NCBI GenBank assembly: GCA_014656175.1
Contig: BNBX01000019.1
Span: 1 to 64,000, forward strand
Direction of reading: 5' to 3'
DNA: 64,000 bases
From: Streptomyces werraensis
Lineage (GTDB): Bacteria; Actinomycetota; Actinomycetes; Streptomycetales; Streptomycetaceae
Below are positions 33,351-42,120 of the stretch, piece by piece. How positions within the stretch are numbered: the first letter of the stretch is position 1; each line of letters starts with the position of its first letter. The notes under the pieces are model-generated. The model ran no database searches. It was given only the letters and a program-made list of their open reading frames with translations, and had not been told where the DNA came from. A program made the translations under genes and the position numbers.

Positions 33351-35651
33351 GTGGGGACGGTGGGGGACCTGATCCGGCGGGAGGACCCGCTGCGACTGCT
33401 GGAAGGGCTGCTGACGGACGCCGGGCAGGGCAGGGGAAGCGCCGCCGCGCTCACCGGCAGCCCCGGTACCGGCAAGAGCGCCGTGCTGCGCGCCCTGTCC
33501 GCAACGGCCGCCGAGGCCGGGGCCACGGTGCTCGGCGCGTGCGCGACCGAGGCCGAGCGGGGCCTGCCGTACGGCGTGGTGGGCCAGCTCCTCAGCGGCA
33601 CCGCCGGCGGCACGGGCCCTCCGTCCGGCGCACGGGACGGCCGGGACGCGCACCGGCCCGAGACGCTCTACGAGGCGCTGCGCGCGCTCGCTGCCCACCG
33701 GCCCGTGGTCGTGACCGTGGACGACGTCCACCACACCGACGAACCGTCCGCGCGCTGCCTGCTCTACCTGTGCGGGCGCCTGGCCGCCACCGGCGTCCTG
33801 CTGGTGCTCGCCGGACGGCCGTCGTCGACGCCGTCGCTGCCGCTGGCCGAGGTGCTGCGGCACCCGCGCTGCGTCCCCGTGCCCCTGCGCACCCTGTCCG
33901 AGGACGGGGTCGCCGAGTTCCTCGGCGCACGCCCGGCGGGCGCGATGGACGCGGCGACGGCCCGGCGGCTGGCCCCCGACTGGCACCGCTTCACCGGCGG
34001 CAACCCGCGGCTGCTGCACGGTGTGCTGGCCGACCACCGGGACTGCGGGCCGGTCCGTCCCGCCCGGCCGGTCGCCGGTACCGCCTTCCGGCGGGCCGTC
34101 GTCGGCTGCCTGCGCGGTGCGGAGCCCGCGGTGACGCGGACCGCGAAGGCGCTGGCCGTCCTCGCCGACCAGGTGACGCTGACGCTGCTCGCCCGGTTCC
34201 TGGGCGTGCCCGAACGGGCCGTGGTCCCGAGCCTGGCCGCGCTGGAGGCGACCGGACTGCTCGACGTGGGCCGGCTGCGCCACCAGGGGGTGAGCGCCGC
34301 CGTACTGGAGTCGCTGACCGCCGAGGAGAGCGCCCGCCTGCACGCCCGCGCCGCCCGGGTGCTCTACGACACCGGGGCCGAACCGCCCGTCGTGGCCGGC
34401 CACCTCGTCGCCGCCCAGGCGGCCCGGACCGCCGACGGCGGCACCGGCGACGCCCCGTCGTGGGCCGTCCCCGTACTGGCGGAGGCGGCCCGGCACGCGA
34501 TGCCGGCCGGGCAGGCGCGCCGCGCCGCCGAGTTCCTGCGCACCGCCCACCGCCTGCACGACGGCGGGCAGCGCCCGGACGGCATGCTGACCACGCTCGC
34601 CCGCGCCGAGTGGGAGAGCGATCCGGCGTCTGTCATCCGCCATCTGCCCGCCCTGGAACGCGATCTGGCCGCACTGCGGCCCGACGACGGGCGGTGGGCG
34701 GAGGCGGCGGCCCTGCTGCTGTGGCACGGCCGGCACGACACGGTCGCCCGTGGCGCCGCCGGCGCCGGCGACGGCACGCGGGCCCGTGAGGTGCGGACCG
34801 CGCTCGCCCATCTGTGCCCGGGCCGGCAGGGTCCCGCGCCCGCACCCGACGCGGTGGAGCGGGTTCTGGAGTCGCTCGTCCACACCCTCGCCCCACCGCC
34901 CTCCGTCGCCGCCCTGCTCGTCGCCCTGCTGTACGCCGGAGAGACCGACCGGGCCGCGCGGTGGCGCGAGGTGACCGGCGCGGCGGAACCGGCCGGGACC
35001 ACACCGGCCCGGCAGGCCGTCGTCGCCGCCACCACCGCCGTACTGCACGTCCGCACCGGCTCGTACGACGCCGGCGCCGGGCACGCGGCGCGGGCGCTGG
35101 CCCTGCTGTCGCCCGCGGCCTGGGGCGTGGCCGTGGGCATGCCGCTGGCGGCCGCCGTGCGCGCGGCGACCGCACGGCAGGCGCACGACGAGGCGGCGCG
35201 GCTGCTGCGGGTCCCGGTGCCGGACGCCATGTTCCGCACCCGGGCCGGGCTGCACTACCTGCTGGCGAGAGGCGGTCATCTGCTGGCCGCCGGACGGGCG
35301 CGGACCGCGCTCGCCGACTTCCACGCCTGCCGCGACCTGCTGGCCGACTGGGGCGAGCGGAGCCGGGACGGACTGGACTGGCGGACGCCCGCCGACCGGG
35401 CGCTGCGCCGCCTGGGCGACACCCCGGACGACGACCCCGTCGCCGTGCTCACCCGGGCCGAGCGGCGCGTCGCGCTGCTCGCCGCGGCCGGCTGCACCAA
35501 CCGGGCCATCGCCGCCCAGCTGTTCGTCACGCCCAGCACCGTCGAGCAGCACCTCACCCACGTCTACCGCAAGCTGCGCGTGAGATCGCGCGGCGACCTG
35601 GCCAAGCTGGCCGCCGTCCGCGCCGCCGGGCCCGCCGACGGCGCGGGGTAG
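33351..35651 (+). CDS. LAL-type LuxR regulator (large ATP-binding)
   Basis: A 766-residue regulator with Walker A TGSPGTGKSAVL near residue 40, a Walker B-like VVVTVDDVHHTD and a C-terminal LuxR helix-turn-helix (LTRAERRVALLAAAGCTNRA through EQHLTHVYRKLRV). The GTG start lies four bases after the PPTase stop, so it ends this operon. LAL proteins are pathway activators that respond to small ligands or nucleotide state. It is convergent with the dehydrogenase gene, 12 bp apart. Confidence 0.92.
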   Translation: MGTVGDLIRREDPLRLLEGLLTDAGQGRGSAAALTGSPGTGKSAVLRALSATAAEAGATVLGACATEAERGLPYGVVGQLLSGTAGGTGPPSGARDGRDAHRPETLYEALRALAAHRPVVVTVDDVHHTDEPSARCLLYLCGRLAATGVLLVLAGRPSSTPSLPLAEVLRHPRCVPVPLRTLSEDGVAEFLGARPAGAMDAATARRLAPDWHRFTGGNPRLLHGVLADHRDCGPVRPARPVAGTAFRRAVVGCLRGAEPAVTRTAKALAVLADQVTLTLLARFLGVPERAVVPSLAALEATGLLDVGRLRHQGVSAAVLESLTAEESARLHARAARVLYDTGAEPPVVAGHLVAAQAARTADGGTGDAPSWAVPVLAEAARHAMPAGQARRAAEFLRTAHRLHDGGQRPDGMLTTLARAEWESDPASVIRHLPALERDLAALRPDDGRWAEAAALLLWHGRHDTVARGAAGAGDGTRAREVRTALAHLCPGRQGPAPAPDAVERVLESLVHTLAPPPSVAALLVALLYAGETDRAARWREVTGAAEPAGTTPARQAVVAATTAVLHVRTGSYDAGAGHAARALALLSPAAWGVAVGMPLAAAVRAATARQAHDEAARLLRVPVPDAMFRTRAGLHYLLARGGHLLAAGRARTALADFHACRDLLADWGERSRDGLDWRTPADRALRRLGDTPDDDPVAVLTRAERRVALLAAAGCTNRAIAAQLFVTPSTVEQHLTHVYRKLRVRSRGDLAKLAAVRAAGPADGAG

Positions 35652-35663
35652 CCGGGCGGCGGG

Positions 35664-37412
35664 TCAGCGGCCGCCGGTGCGCAGGCCCCGGCGGTTCTTG
35701 CGGCCGAGCAGCCCGGCCGACACCAGTTCGGCGAGGGCGTCGGAGGGCTCGTGCTCCGGCGTCTCGAAGTGGTCGAACAGACGGTGCTGGATGGCCAGGG
35801 AGACGTCCAGGCCGATGGTGTCCAGCAGCGCGAACGGGCCCATGGGGTAGCCGAATCCGCGCTCCACGGCGGCGTCGGTGCGCTCGACGACACGGTCGTC
35901 CGCCCCAGGCCGGTCGAGCAGCGCCAGCGCCGCCCCGAGATAGGGGAACAGCAGGCTGTTGACGATGAAACCGGTGCGGTCGGGGCACTCCACCACGGTC
36001 TTGCCCAGCTCCCGGCAGAAGGCACGGGCGGTGGCGAGCACACCGGGGTCCGTGCCGGGGGCGTGCGCCAGCTCCACCAGCCGCATCACCGGGGCCGGGT
36101 TGAAGAAGTGCAGGCCGACGACGTCGGCGGGCCGGCCGGACGCCTCGGCGCAGGCGGCCACGGACAGGCTGGAGGTCGTGGTCGTCAGCACCGTGCCGGG
36201 GGCGCACGCCTCGCCGAGGGCCGCGAACACCGTCCGCTTGACGTCCGGGTCCTCGGCGACCGCCTCGATCACGAGGTCGCAGTCGGCGAACGCGCCGAGG
36301 CCGGTGGCGGCGCTCAGCCGGTCCAGCGTCGCCTCCCGGCCGGCCGGCGTCACCCTGCCGCGGCGCACCCCGCGGGTGAGCGAGTCGGCGACCGACTCCA
36401 GGGCGGCGTCCGCCTTCGCCGCGGTGCGGGCGACCAGCACGGTGGGGTGGCCGGCGAGGGAGGTGACCTCGGCGATGCCCCGGGCCATCGCGCCCGAGCC
36501 GAGGACACCGACGCGGCGCACCGGCCGGGCACCGGTCTCGTCCGGCGCGGCGCCCCGCTCCCGGACCTCGGCGCCGGTCTCGTCGTAGGAGTAGAAGCCG
36601 CCGCCGCTCTTGCGGCCCAGGCGTCCGGCCGCGACCATCCGGCTGAGCAGCGGCGCCGGTTCGAAGGCGGTGTCACCCGTACGCCGCCACAGGTCCGTCA
36701 GGGCGGCGTGGGCGGTGTCGAGCCCGATGCGGTCCAGGGTCTCCAGCGGTCCCGCCGGCAGCCCGCAGCCCAGCCGCATCGCGGTGTCGACGTCGTCGTG
36801 CGGGGCGTAGCCCTCCGAGCACAGGACGACCGCGCGGTTCAGCAGCCCGAGCACGAGGGCGTTCGCGTCGGCCGCGGGTCCCGCGCCGACCTCGACCTCG
36901 GTGAGTCCCGCGGCGGCCACCAGCTCGCGCACCGCCTCCGCGGTCTGCGCGCAGGTGAGGCCCGTGGGCACCGGCTCGGCCGGTCCGCCCGGGGCGGGCG
37001 GGGTGAACAGGCGCAGTCCGGCGAGGTCGGCGGGGCGCCCGCAGGCGATGGCCAGCCGGGCGACGGACAGGGCCGCCGTGGTGGTCACGAGCGGTGTGCC
37101 GGGCGGGCAGACCCCGGTGATCCGGCGCAGCACCTCCGTCTTGACGGCCCGGTCCTCGGGTACGGCCTCGACGACCAGGCGGGCACCGCGCAGAGCCGCC
37201 GTGTCGTCGGTGAGGACGGGGTCGGGGGCGCCCTCGGGGGCGGTCGACGCCTTCACCCGGGTGCCGACGCGGGCCAGTGCGTCGAGGTCGGTGTCCACAC
37301 CGACGACCGGGTGGCCGGCCGCGTGCAGCAGGAGCGTCAGGGCCTCGCCGACGGAGCCGAGGCCGACGACGCCGATCGGCGCGGCATGGGTACGCGGGGT
37401 CTGCTGGGTCAT
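35664..37412 (-). CDS. Tandem 3-hydroxyacyl-CoA dehydrogenase, N-terminal half degenerate
   Basis: A 582-residue protein made of two complete HCDH units. Each has a Rossmann motif (GVVGLGSVGEAL; GVLGSGAMARGI) and a C-terminal helical domain ending in a GRKxGxG-like motif. The second unit keeps the catalytic His and Glu in GLHFFNPAPVMRLVEL. The first reads GLRLFTPPAPGGPAEP, so its catalytic His is Arg and the Glu region is changed. The protein would reduce acetoacetyl-CoA to 3-hydroxybutyryl-CoA, feeding the crotonyl-CoA reductase encoded immediately upstream with a 4-bp overlap. No crotonase gene is in the window. Confidence 0.88.
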   Translation of the reverse strand: MTQQTPRTHAAPIGVVGLGSVGEALTLLLHAAGHPVVGVDTDLDALARVGTRVKASTAPEGAPDPVLTDDTAALRGARLVVEAVPEDRAVKTEVLRRITGVCPPGTPLVTTTAALSVARLAIACGRPADLAGLRLFTPPAPGGPAEPVPTGLTCAQTAEAVRELVAAAGLTEVEVGAGPAADANALVLGLLNRAVVLCSEGYAPHDDVDTAMRLGCGLPAGPLETLDRIGLDTAHAALTDLWRRTGDTAFEPAPLLSRMVAAGRLGRKSGGGFYSYDETGAEVRERGAAPDETGARPVRRVGVLGSGAMARGIAEVTSLAGHPTVLVARTAAKADAALESVADSLTRGVRRGRVTPAGREATLDRLSAATGLGAFADCDLVIEAVAEDPDVKRTVFAALGEACAPGTVLTTTTSSLSVAACAEASGRPADVVGLHFFNPAPVMRLVELAHAPGTDPGVLATARAFCRELGKTVVECPDRTGFIVNSLLFPYLGAALALLDRPGADDRVVERTDAAVERGFGYPMGPFALLDTIGLDVSLAIQHRLFDHFETPEHEPSDALAELVSAGLLGRKNRRGLRTGGR

Positions 37413-38764
37413 GGGGTCGGAGCCTGCCCTTCGCGGAAGCGGTTGATGGCGCCGATGTGCCGGGCGCGCAGATCGGGGTCGGTGACGCCGAGCCCCTCCT
37501 CGGGGGCCAGGCACAGCACGCCGACCTTGCCCTGGTGGAGGTTGCGGTGGACGTCGTAGGCCGCCTGGCCGGTGTCCTGGAGCGCGTACACCTTGGAGAG
37601 CGTCGGGTGGATCTTCCCCTTGACGACCAGCCGGTTGGCCTCCCACGCCTCGCGGTAGTTGGCGAAGTGGGAGCCGACGATGCGCTTCAGCGACATCCAC
37701 AGGTAGCGGTTGTCGTACTCGTGCCGGTAGCCGGAGGTGGAGGCGCAGGTGACGATGGTGCCGCCCTTGCGGGTGACGAAGACCGAGGCGCCGAAGGTCT
37801 CACGGCCGGGGTGCTCGAAGACGATGTCGACGTCCTCGCCGCCGGTCAGTTCACGGATGCGCCTGCCGAAGCGCTTCCACTCCTTCGGGTCCTGGGTGTT
37901 CTCGTCCTTCCAGAACCGGTAGCCCTCGGCGTCCCGGTCGATGACCGCCTCCGCGCCCATCGACCGGCAGATCGCGGCCTTCTGCTCGCTGGAGACGACA
38001 CAGACCGGGTGGGCGCCGCCGGCCAGCGCCAACTGGGTGGCGTAGGAGCCGAGTCCGCCGCTCGCACCCCAGATGAGCACGTTGTCGCCCTGCTTCATCT
38101 GCGCGCCGTTGCGGGAGACCAGCTGCCGGTAGGCGGTGGAGTTGACCAGGCCGGGCGCCGCGGCCTCCTCCCACGTGAGGTGGGCGGGTTTGGGCATGAG
38201 CTGGTTGGACTTGACGAGGGCGAGTTCCGCGAGGCCGCCGAAGTTCGTCTCGAACCCCCAGATCCGCTGCTCCGGGTCGAGCATCGTGTCGTCGTGGCCG
38301 TCGGCCGACTCCAGCTCCACCGACAGGCAGTGCGCCACCACCCGGTCGCCGGGCTTCCACCGGCTCACTCCCGGACCGGTGCGCAGCACCACCCCGGCCA
38401 GGTCGGAGCCGAGCACGTGGTACGGCAGGTCGTGGCGGGCGGTGTGCGGCGACAGCTTCGCGTAGCGCTCGAGGAACCCGAACGTCGACAGCGGCTCGAA
38501 GATCGACGACCAGACGGTGTTGTAGTTCACCGAGGACGCCATCACCGCCACCAGTGCCTCGCCGGGCCCCGGCAGCGGCACCGGAACCCGCTGGACCTGC
38601 AACGACTTGCGGGGGTCCTTGTCCCTGGAGGCCATGCCCTCGAACATGGCCACGTCCTCGCGGCGCACCACGGCTCCCCGGTACGACTCCGGCAGCCGAA
38701 GCTCCGCGAAGTCCTCCGACGAGGCGTCACCGCCGCAGGCAACGGCTTGGATGATCTCGTCCAC
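37409..38764 (-). CDS. ccr: Crotonyl-CoA carboxylase/reductase
   Basis: A medium-chain dehydrogenase of 451 residues. WGASGGLGSYATQLALAGGA is the NADPH site, and GLVNSTAYRQLVSRNGAQMK, FETNFGGLAEL and FWKDENTQDPKEWKRFGRRI are family landmarks. It forms ethylmalonyl-CoA (with CO2) or butyryl-CoA from crotonyl-CoA. GTG 38764 is chosen for homology; a GAGAGGA sits about 12 bases upstream. Its gene overlaps the dehydrogenase gene by ATGA, so the pair is one unit for C4 building blocks. The fate, a starter or extender unit of the type II PKS or of its side-chain module, is inferred. Confidence 0.93.
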   Translation of the reverse strand: MDEIIQAVACGGDASSEDFAELRLPESYRGAVVRREDVAMFEGMASRDKDPRKSLQVQRVPVPLPGPGEALVAVMASSVNYNTVWSSIFEPLSTFGFLERYAKLSPHTARHDLPYHVLGSDLAGVVLRTGPGVSRWKPGDRVVAHCLSVELESADGHDDTMLDPEQRIWGFETNFGGLAELALVKSNQLMPKPAHLTWEEAAAPGLVNSTAYRQLVSRNGAQMKQGDNVLIWGASGGLGSYATQLALAGGAHPVCVVSSEQKAAICRSMGAEAVIDRDAEGYRFWKDENTQDPKEWKRFGRRIRELTGGEDVDIVFEHPGRETFGASVFVTRKGGTIVTCASTSGYRHEYDNRYLWMSLKRIVGSHFANYREAWEANRLVVKGKIHPTLSKVYALQDTGQAAYDVHRNLHQGKVGVLCLAPEEGLGVTDPDLRARHIGAINRFREGQAPTP

Positions 38765-38965
38765 GTGAGTTCCCGGTCCTCTCGACACGGCTGCGCAACG
38801 GCACGTCGGACAGCAGCGTGGAACACCGGGGCGGGTCCGCGGCACCCCAGACCACCCCCGGTTTCCGCCCGCCCCGGTCCAGGGGGGGAGGACAGGGGAT
38901 CCCCCAGGGGTGCGCCCGCCGGGTGCCGTCCAGAGGCGTCGTCAGGGGGCCCGTCAGGGGCGCTG

Positions 38966-40000
38966 TCAGGGGACGGCCGGCTCGGTGGCGAGGTGGGCGA
39001 CCATGCTGTCGTAGCGGCGTACGAGGGCATCCTGGGAGCGGCTCAGTTCGTCGATGCGCCGTTGCAGGCGGGCGATCTCGCCGCCGAGTTCCAGGGCCTC
39101 GGAGAGGGTCGCGGTCCCGCCGCGGGGGAGTAGGTGGGGCAGGGCGGACAGATCGGGGGCGTGGTTGAGGACGGCTTCCATCCGGGCGCGCAGCGCCGGG
39201 CCCGGCTCGATGCCGAGGGCCTCCACCAGGCGCCGGCGGGCGCGTTCGTAGACGCCGAGGGCCTCGGCCTGGCGGCCACCGCGGTACAGGGCGACCATCA
39301 GCAGGTCGTAGAACCGTTCACGCAGCGGGTGGTCGATGGTCAGCTTCTCCAGTTCCCCGGTGATCTGGCCGTGCTGGGCGCAGCGCAGGCTGGCCTCGTA
39401 CAGCGACTCCAGGGCCGTCAGCCGGTGTTCCTCCAGCCGGTCCGCCTCGCTCGTGCACAGCGGGCCGAGGCGGCTGTCCTGGAGGGCGGGGCCGCGCCAC
39501 AGGGACAGGGCGTGCCGCAGCAGCCGGACGGCGTACCCGGGGTCGGCCGAGACCGCCGCCCGGCCGAGGGCGGACAGCCGCTGGAAGCGCTCGACGTCGG
39601 TGGTGGCGGGTCCGAGGCTCAGCTGGTAGCCGGTCGGCAGGGTGCTGATCCACTCGTGGCCGGCGGAGCGCTCGCCCGGTTCGGGCAGCAGCCTGCGCAG
39701 CCGGGCCACATGGGCCTGGAGGGCGTTCTGGGCGTTGGCCGGCGGCCGGTCGCCCCAGAGTTCCTCGGTGAGCCGGTCGACGGACAGCAGCTGGTCGGCG
39801 TGCAGGACCAGCGCCGACAGCAGGGCTCGCTGCTTGGAACCCGAGGGCACGATGCCCGCGCCGGTCGTGCCGTCGTGCAGCTCGACCGGTCCCAGCAGCC
39901 GGAACTCGGTCTCCCCGGCGGCTCCGGGCGACGGCGGGCGGTGACCGGTGGCGGTGCCGCCCCGGGCGATCGGCGGGGCACCGTCCGGCGGGTGTTCCAT
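38966..40000 (-). CDS. SARP-family activator 2 with C-terminal coiled coil
   Basis: A 344-residue SARP. After about 30 disordered residues the winged helix begins (FRLLGPVELHDGTTGAG through NAQNALQAHVARLRRLL), followed by the activation domain (DVERFQRLSALGRAAVSADP). An extra 45-residue C-terminal helix with heptads (ALELGGEIARLQRRIDELSR) is probably a dimerising coiled coil, not usual in short SARPs. ATG 40000 follows GAGGGAGCC. It is divergent from SARP 3 across a 417-bp region. Region 38765-38965 after it holds no gene. Confidence 0.9.
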   Translation of the reverse strand: MEHPPDGAPPIARGGTATGHRPPSPGAAGETEFRLLGPVELHDGTTGAGIVPSGSKQRALLSALVLHADQLLSVDRLTEELWGDRPPANAQNALQAHVARLRRLLPEPGERSAGHEWISTLPTGYQLSLGPATTDVERFQRLSALGRAAVSADPGYAVRLLRHALSLWRGPALQDSRLGPLCTSEADRLEEHRLTALESLYEASLRCAQHGQITGELEKLTIDHPLRERFYDLLMVALYRGGRQAEALGVYERARRRLVEALGIEPGPALRARMEAVLNHAPDLSALPHLLPRGGTATLSEALELGGEIARLQRRIDELSRSQDALVRRYDSMVAHLATEPAVP

Positions 40001-40417
40001 GAGGGCTCCCTCGTGGGTCGGTCGGTGGGGCGGCCGGTCGTGGGTCGGTCGGTCGTGGGTCGGTCGGTCGTGGCCGGTCGTCGGCGTGGTGCGGTCGGCG
40101 GGTGGTCGTCGGCGGGGCGACCCGGGAAGCGGAGGACGGCAATCCGGTCCGGGGGCGGTCGGAGGGCAGGGGGATGGACGCTCGGGACGGTAACCGCCGC
40201 GAGGGCCCGGCGACGGAGTCACGAGCCGGCCTCCAGCTGTCGTACAAGCGTTCTTGAGCAGGGCGTCGACAAGGCGGAAGCCCGTGCGTGGAGAGTCGCT
40301 CGAACGCCACTGGAGATCCCGGGGGGTACGGCCCGAACGGGGCTAGCTTGCCTAACGGCCGACGGCTTTGAGCCACCGAGGGGCCTCGACCACTTGGACC
40401 GGTACGGGGAGGAAACC
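40001..40417. promoter_or_regulatory. Divergent promoter region between two SARP genes
   Basis: These 417 bp contain no convincing gene. The left part is the 15-bp repeat listed separately. Around 40244-40272 ACAAGCG, TTGAGCA and TCGACAA lie 10 and 12 bp apart, a loose version of the SARP heptad pattern, so auto- or cross-activation is conceivable. Confidence 0.4.
40011..40083. repeat. GGTCG-rich 15-bp tandem repeat upstream of SARP gene 2
   Basis: TGGGTCGGTCGGTCG is repeated in tandem at 40041 and 40056, with partial copies on both sides. It starts within about 10 bp of the SARP 2 start codon, in its leader or promoter. Confidence 0.85.
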
Positions 40418-41239
40418 ATGGAGATTCAGGTTCTGGGTCCGTTGCGCGCCGACGTCAACGGGGTCTCGATCGTTCCGACAGCGGGCAAGCCGAGGCAGAT
40501 CCTCGCCCTGCTCTCGTTCTATCCGGGCCGGGTCATGCCCGTGCCCACGCTCATGGAGGAGATCTGGGGCACCAACATGCCGCAGAGCGCCATGACGACC
40601 ATGCAGACGTACATACTGCAGCTCCGCCGCCGCCTCGGCACCGCGATGGGGCCCGACGCACCCGGCCGGGCCAAGGAGGTGCTCGCCACCCGGCACGGCG
40701 GATACCTGCTCCAGGTCCCGCCGGAGAGCGTTGACGTGCACCGCTACGAGCAACTGGTGACGGCCGGTCAGGCCGCCTTCGAGGAGGCCAGGGACGAGCA
40801 GGCCGCCGACCTGTTCCGTGACGCGCTGGCCCTGTGGCAGGGCCCGGCCCTGGTCGACGTCCGCGTCGGCCCGATCCTGGAGATCGAGGTCATGCGGTTG
40901 GAGGAGAGCCGCCTGGGCACCGTGGAACGGCGCATCGACGTCGACCTCCGGCTCGGCCGGCACGCCGAACTCATCGCCGAACTGACTGATCTGATCGCCC
41001 GCCATCCGCAGCACGAGGGACTGCACTCGCAGGCGATGGTCGCGCTGTACCGCTCCGGCCGCCAGGCCACCGCGCTCGACGTCTACCGGCGGCTGCGCGG
41101 CCGCCTGATCGAGGAGCTGGGCGTGGAGCCGTCGCCGCAGTTGCAGCGGCTGCACCAGGCGATGCTCACCGTCGACCCGGCCCTGGACGTGGTGTGCGGA
41201 CCGCGCCGCACCTCCACCTTCAACCTGTACGCCGCCTGA
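40418..41239 (+). CDS. SARP-family activator 3
   Basis: A 273-residue SARP with a winged helix (MEIQVLGPLRADVNGVS through MPQSAMTTMQTYILQLRRRL) and an activation domain (DVHRYEQLVTAGQAAFEEAR; TALDVYRRLRGRLIEELGVE). It is close in layout to SARP 1 (LTLMxELWG-like segment and TxQTYxLQLR recognition region), suggesting duplication or shared targets. GGGGAGGAAACC precedes ATG 40418. It lies just before the minimal PKS operon and is the best candidate for its direct activator. Confidence 0.92.
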   Translation: MEIQVLGPLRADVNGVSIVPTAGKPRQILALLSFYPGRVMPVPTLMEEIWGTNMPQSAMTTMQTYILQLRRRLGTAMGPDAPGRAKEVLATRHGGYLLQVPPESVDVHRYEQLVTAGQAAFEEARDEQAADLFRDALALWQGPALVDVRVGPILEIEVMRLEESRLGTVERRIDVDLRLGRHAELIAELTDLIARHPQHEGLHSQAMVALYRSGRQATALDVYRRLRGRLIEELGVEPSPQLQRLHQAMLTVDPALDVVCGPRRTSTFNLYAA

Positions 41240-41345
41240 GACGTACCCGAGTCCGGCGGGGCCCGGGCCGCCCGCGCCACGCCGGGCGGGCCGGCGCCGA
41301 CGACTCCCGGACGTCCGGGGGCGACTCGCGAGGGAGGGACGGTTC

Positions 41346-42110
41346 ATGTCCGACGCACCGCCGCTGCCCCTGCACTGCTTCGCACACGCCGGGGCCGGGA
41401 TCTCCGCTTTCCACGGCTGGTCCGCCGCCCTGGGCGACGGCGCCGTGCCCGTGCCCCATCTGCTGCCGGGCCGCGAACGCCGCCGCCGCGAGCCCCGGGC
41501 GACCGGACGCGAGGCGCTCCTCGCCGACCTGCTCGACGGCTTCCGCGCGCCGGCCGGCCCGTACGCGCTCTACGGCCACAGCCTCGGCGCGCTGGTCGCC
41601 TACACCCTCGCCCGGGCGCTGCACGAGGCCGGGCTCCCCACCCCCGCGCTGCTGGCCGTGGGCGCCTGCCCGCCGCCCGACGCCGGCTCCGTGCTCTCCG
41701 ACGCCTGCCGCGAGTCCCCGGGCACGCTGCGGGACCTGCTCGACGCCGTCGGCGCCGGCCCGGGGGACGCGGTCCCCGGCGACCTGTGGCAGCGCATGGT
41801 GCTGCCGGTGCTGCGCGACGACCTCACCCTCGCCGACGCCCTGCGCGCCGCCGCCCGCCGGCCGGTGACCGGCGGCCCGTTCCGGGTGCCGGTGCTGGCC
41901 GTCTCGGGCGCGCACGACCCGCTGGCGCCGCCCGCGGCGGTGGCGGGCTGGCAGCGCTGGACGGCGGGGCGGACGGTCACCCGCACCCTGCCCGGTGACC
42001 ACTTCTTCGTCCGGGAGCAGCCACTGCCCCACCTGCTCGGGCGGGCCTGCCGCGTCGTACGCAGGCTGGCGGCGCCGCCCGCACTGTCGACCACCGGAGG
42101 ACGAACGTGA
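41346..42110 (+). CDS. Type II thioesterase of the aromatic PKS cluster
   Basis: A 254-residue alpha/beta hydrolase with LHCFAHAGAGISAFHGW at the N-terminus, GHSLG around the nucleophile Ser, a VSGAHDPLAPP acid region and PGDHFFV near the end. It belongs to the discrete editing thioesterases. The start follows GAGGGAGGG. It heads the minimal-PKS operon and ends 10 bp before the KSalpha start. It could clean carrier proteins or help choose the starter unit. Confidence 0.9.
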   Translation: MSDAPPLPLHCFAHAGAGISAFHGWSAALGDGAVPVPHLLPGRERRRREPRATGREALLADLLDGFRAPAGPYALYGHSLGALVAYTLARALHEAGLPTPALLAVGACPPPDAGSVLSDACRESPGTLRDLLDAVGAGPGDAVPGDLWQRMVLPVLRDDLTLADALRAAARRPVTGGPFRVPVLAVSGAHDPLAPPAAVAGWQRWTAGRTVTRTLPGDHFFVREQPLPHLLGRACRVVRRLAAPPALSTTGGRT

Positions 42111-42120
42111 GGGACAGCCG

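Noticed and set aside
33117..35561. Minus-strand 814-codon frame opposite the LAL regulator
   Set aside because: Shadow frame; the plus strand has Walker and LuxR motifs at the right positions.
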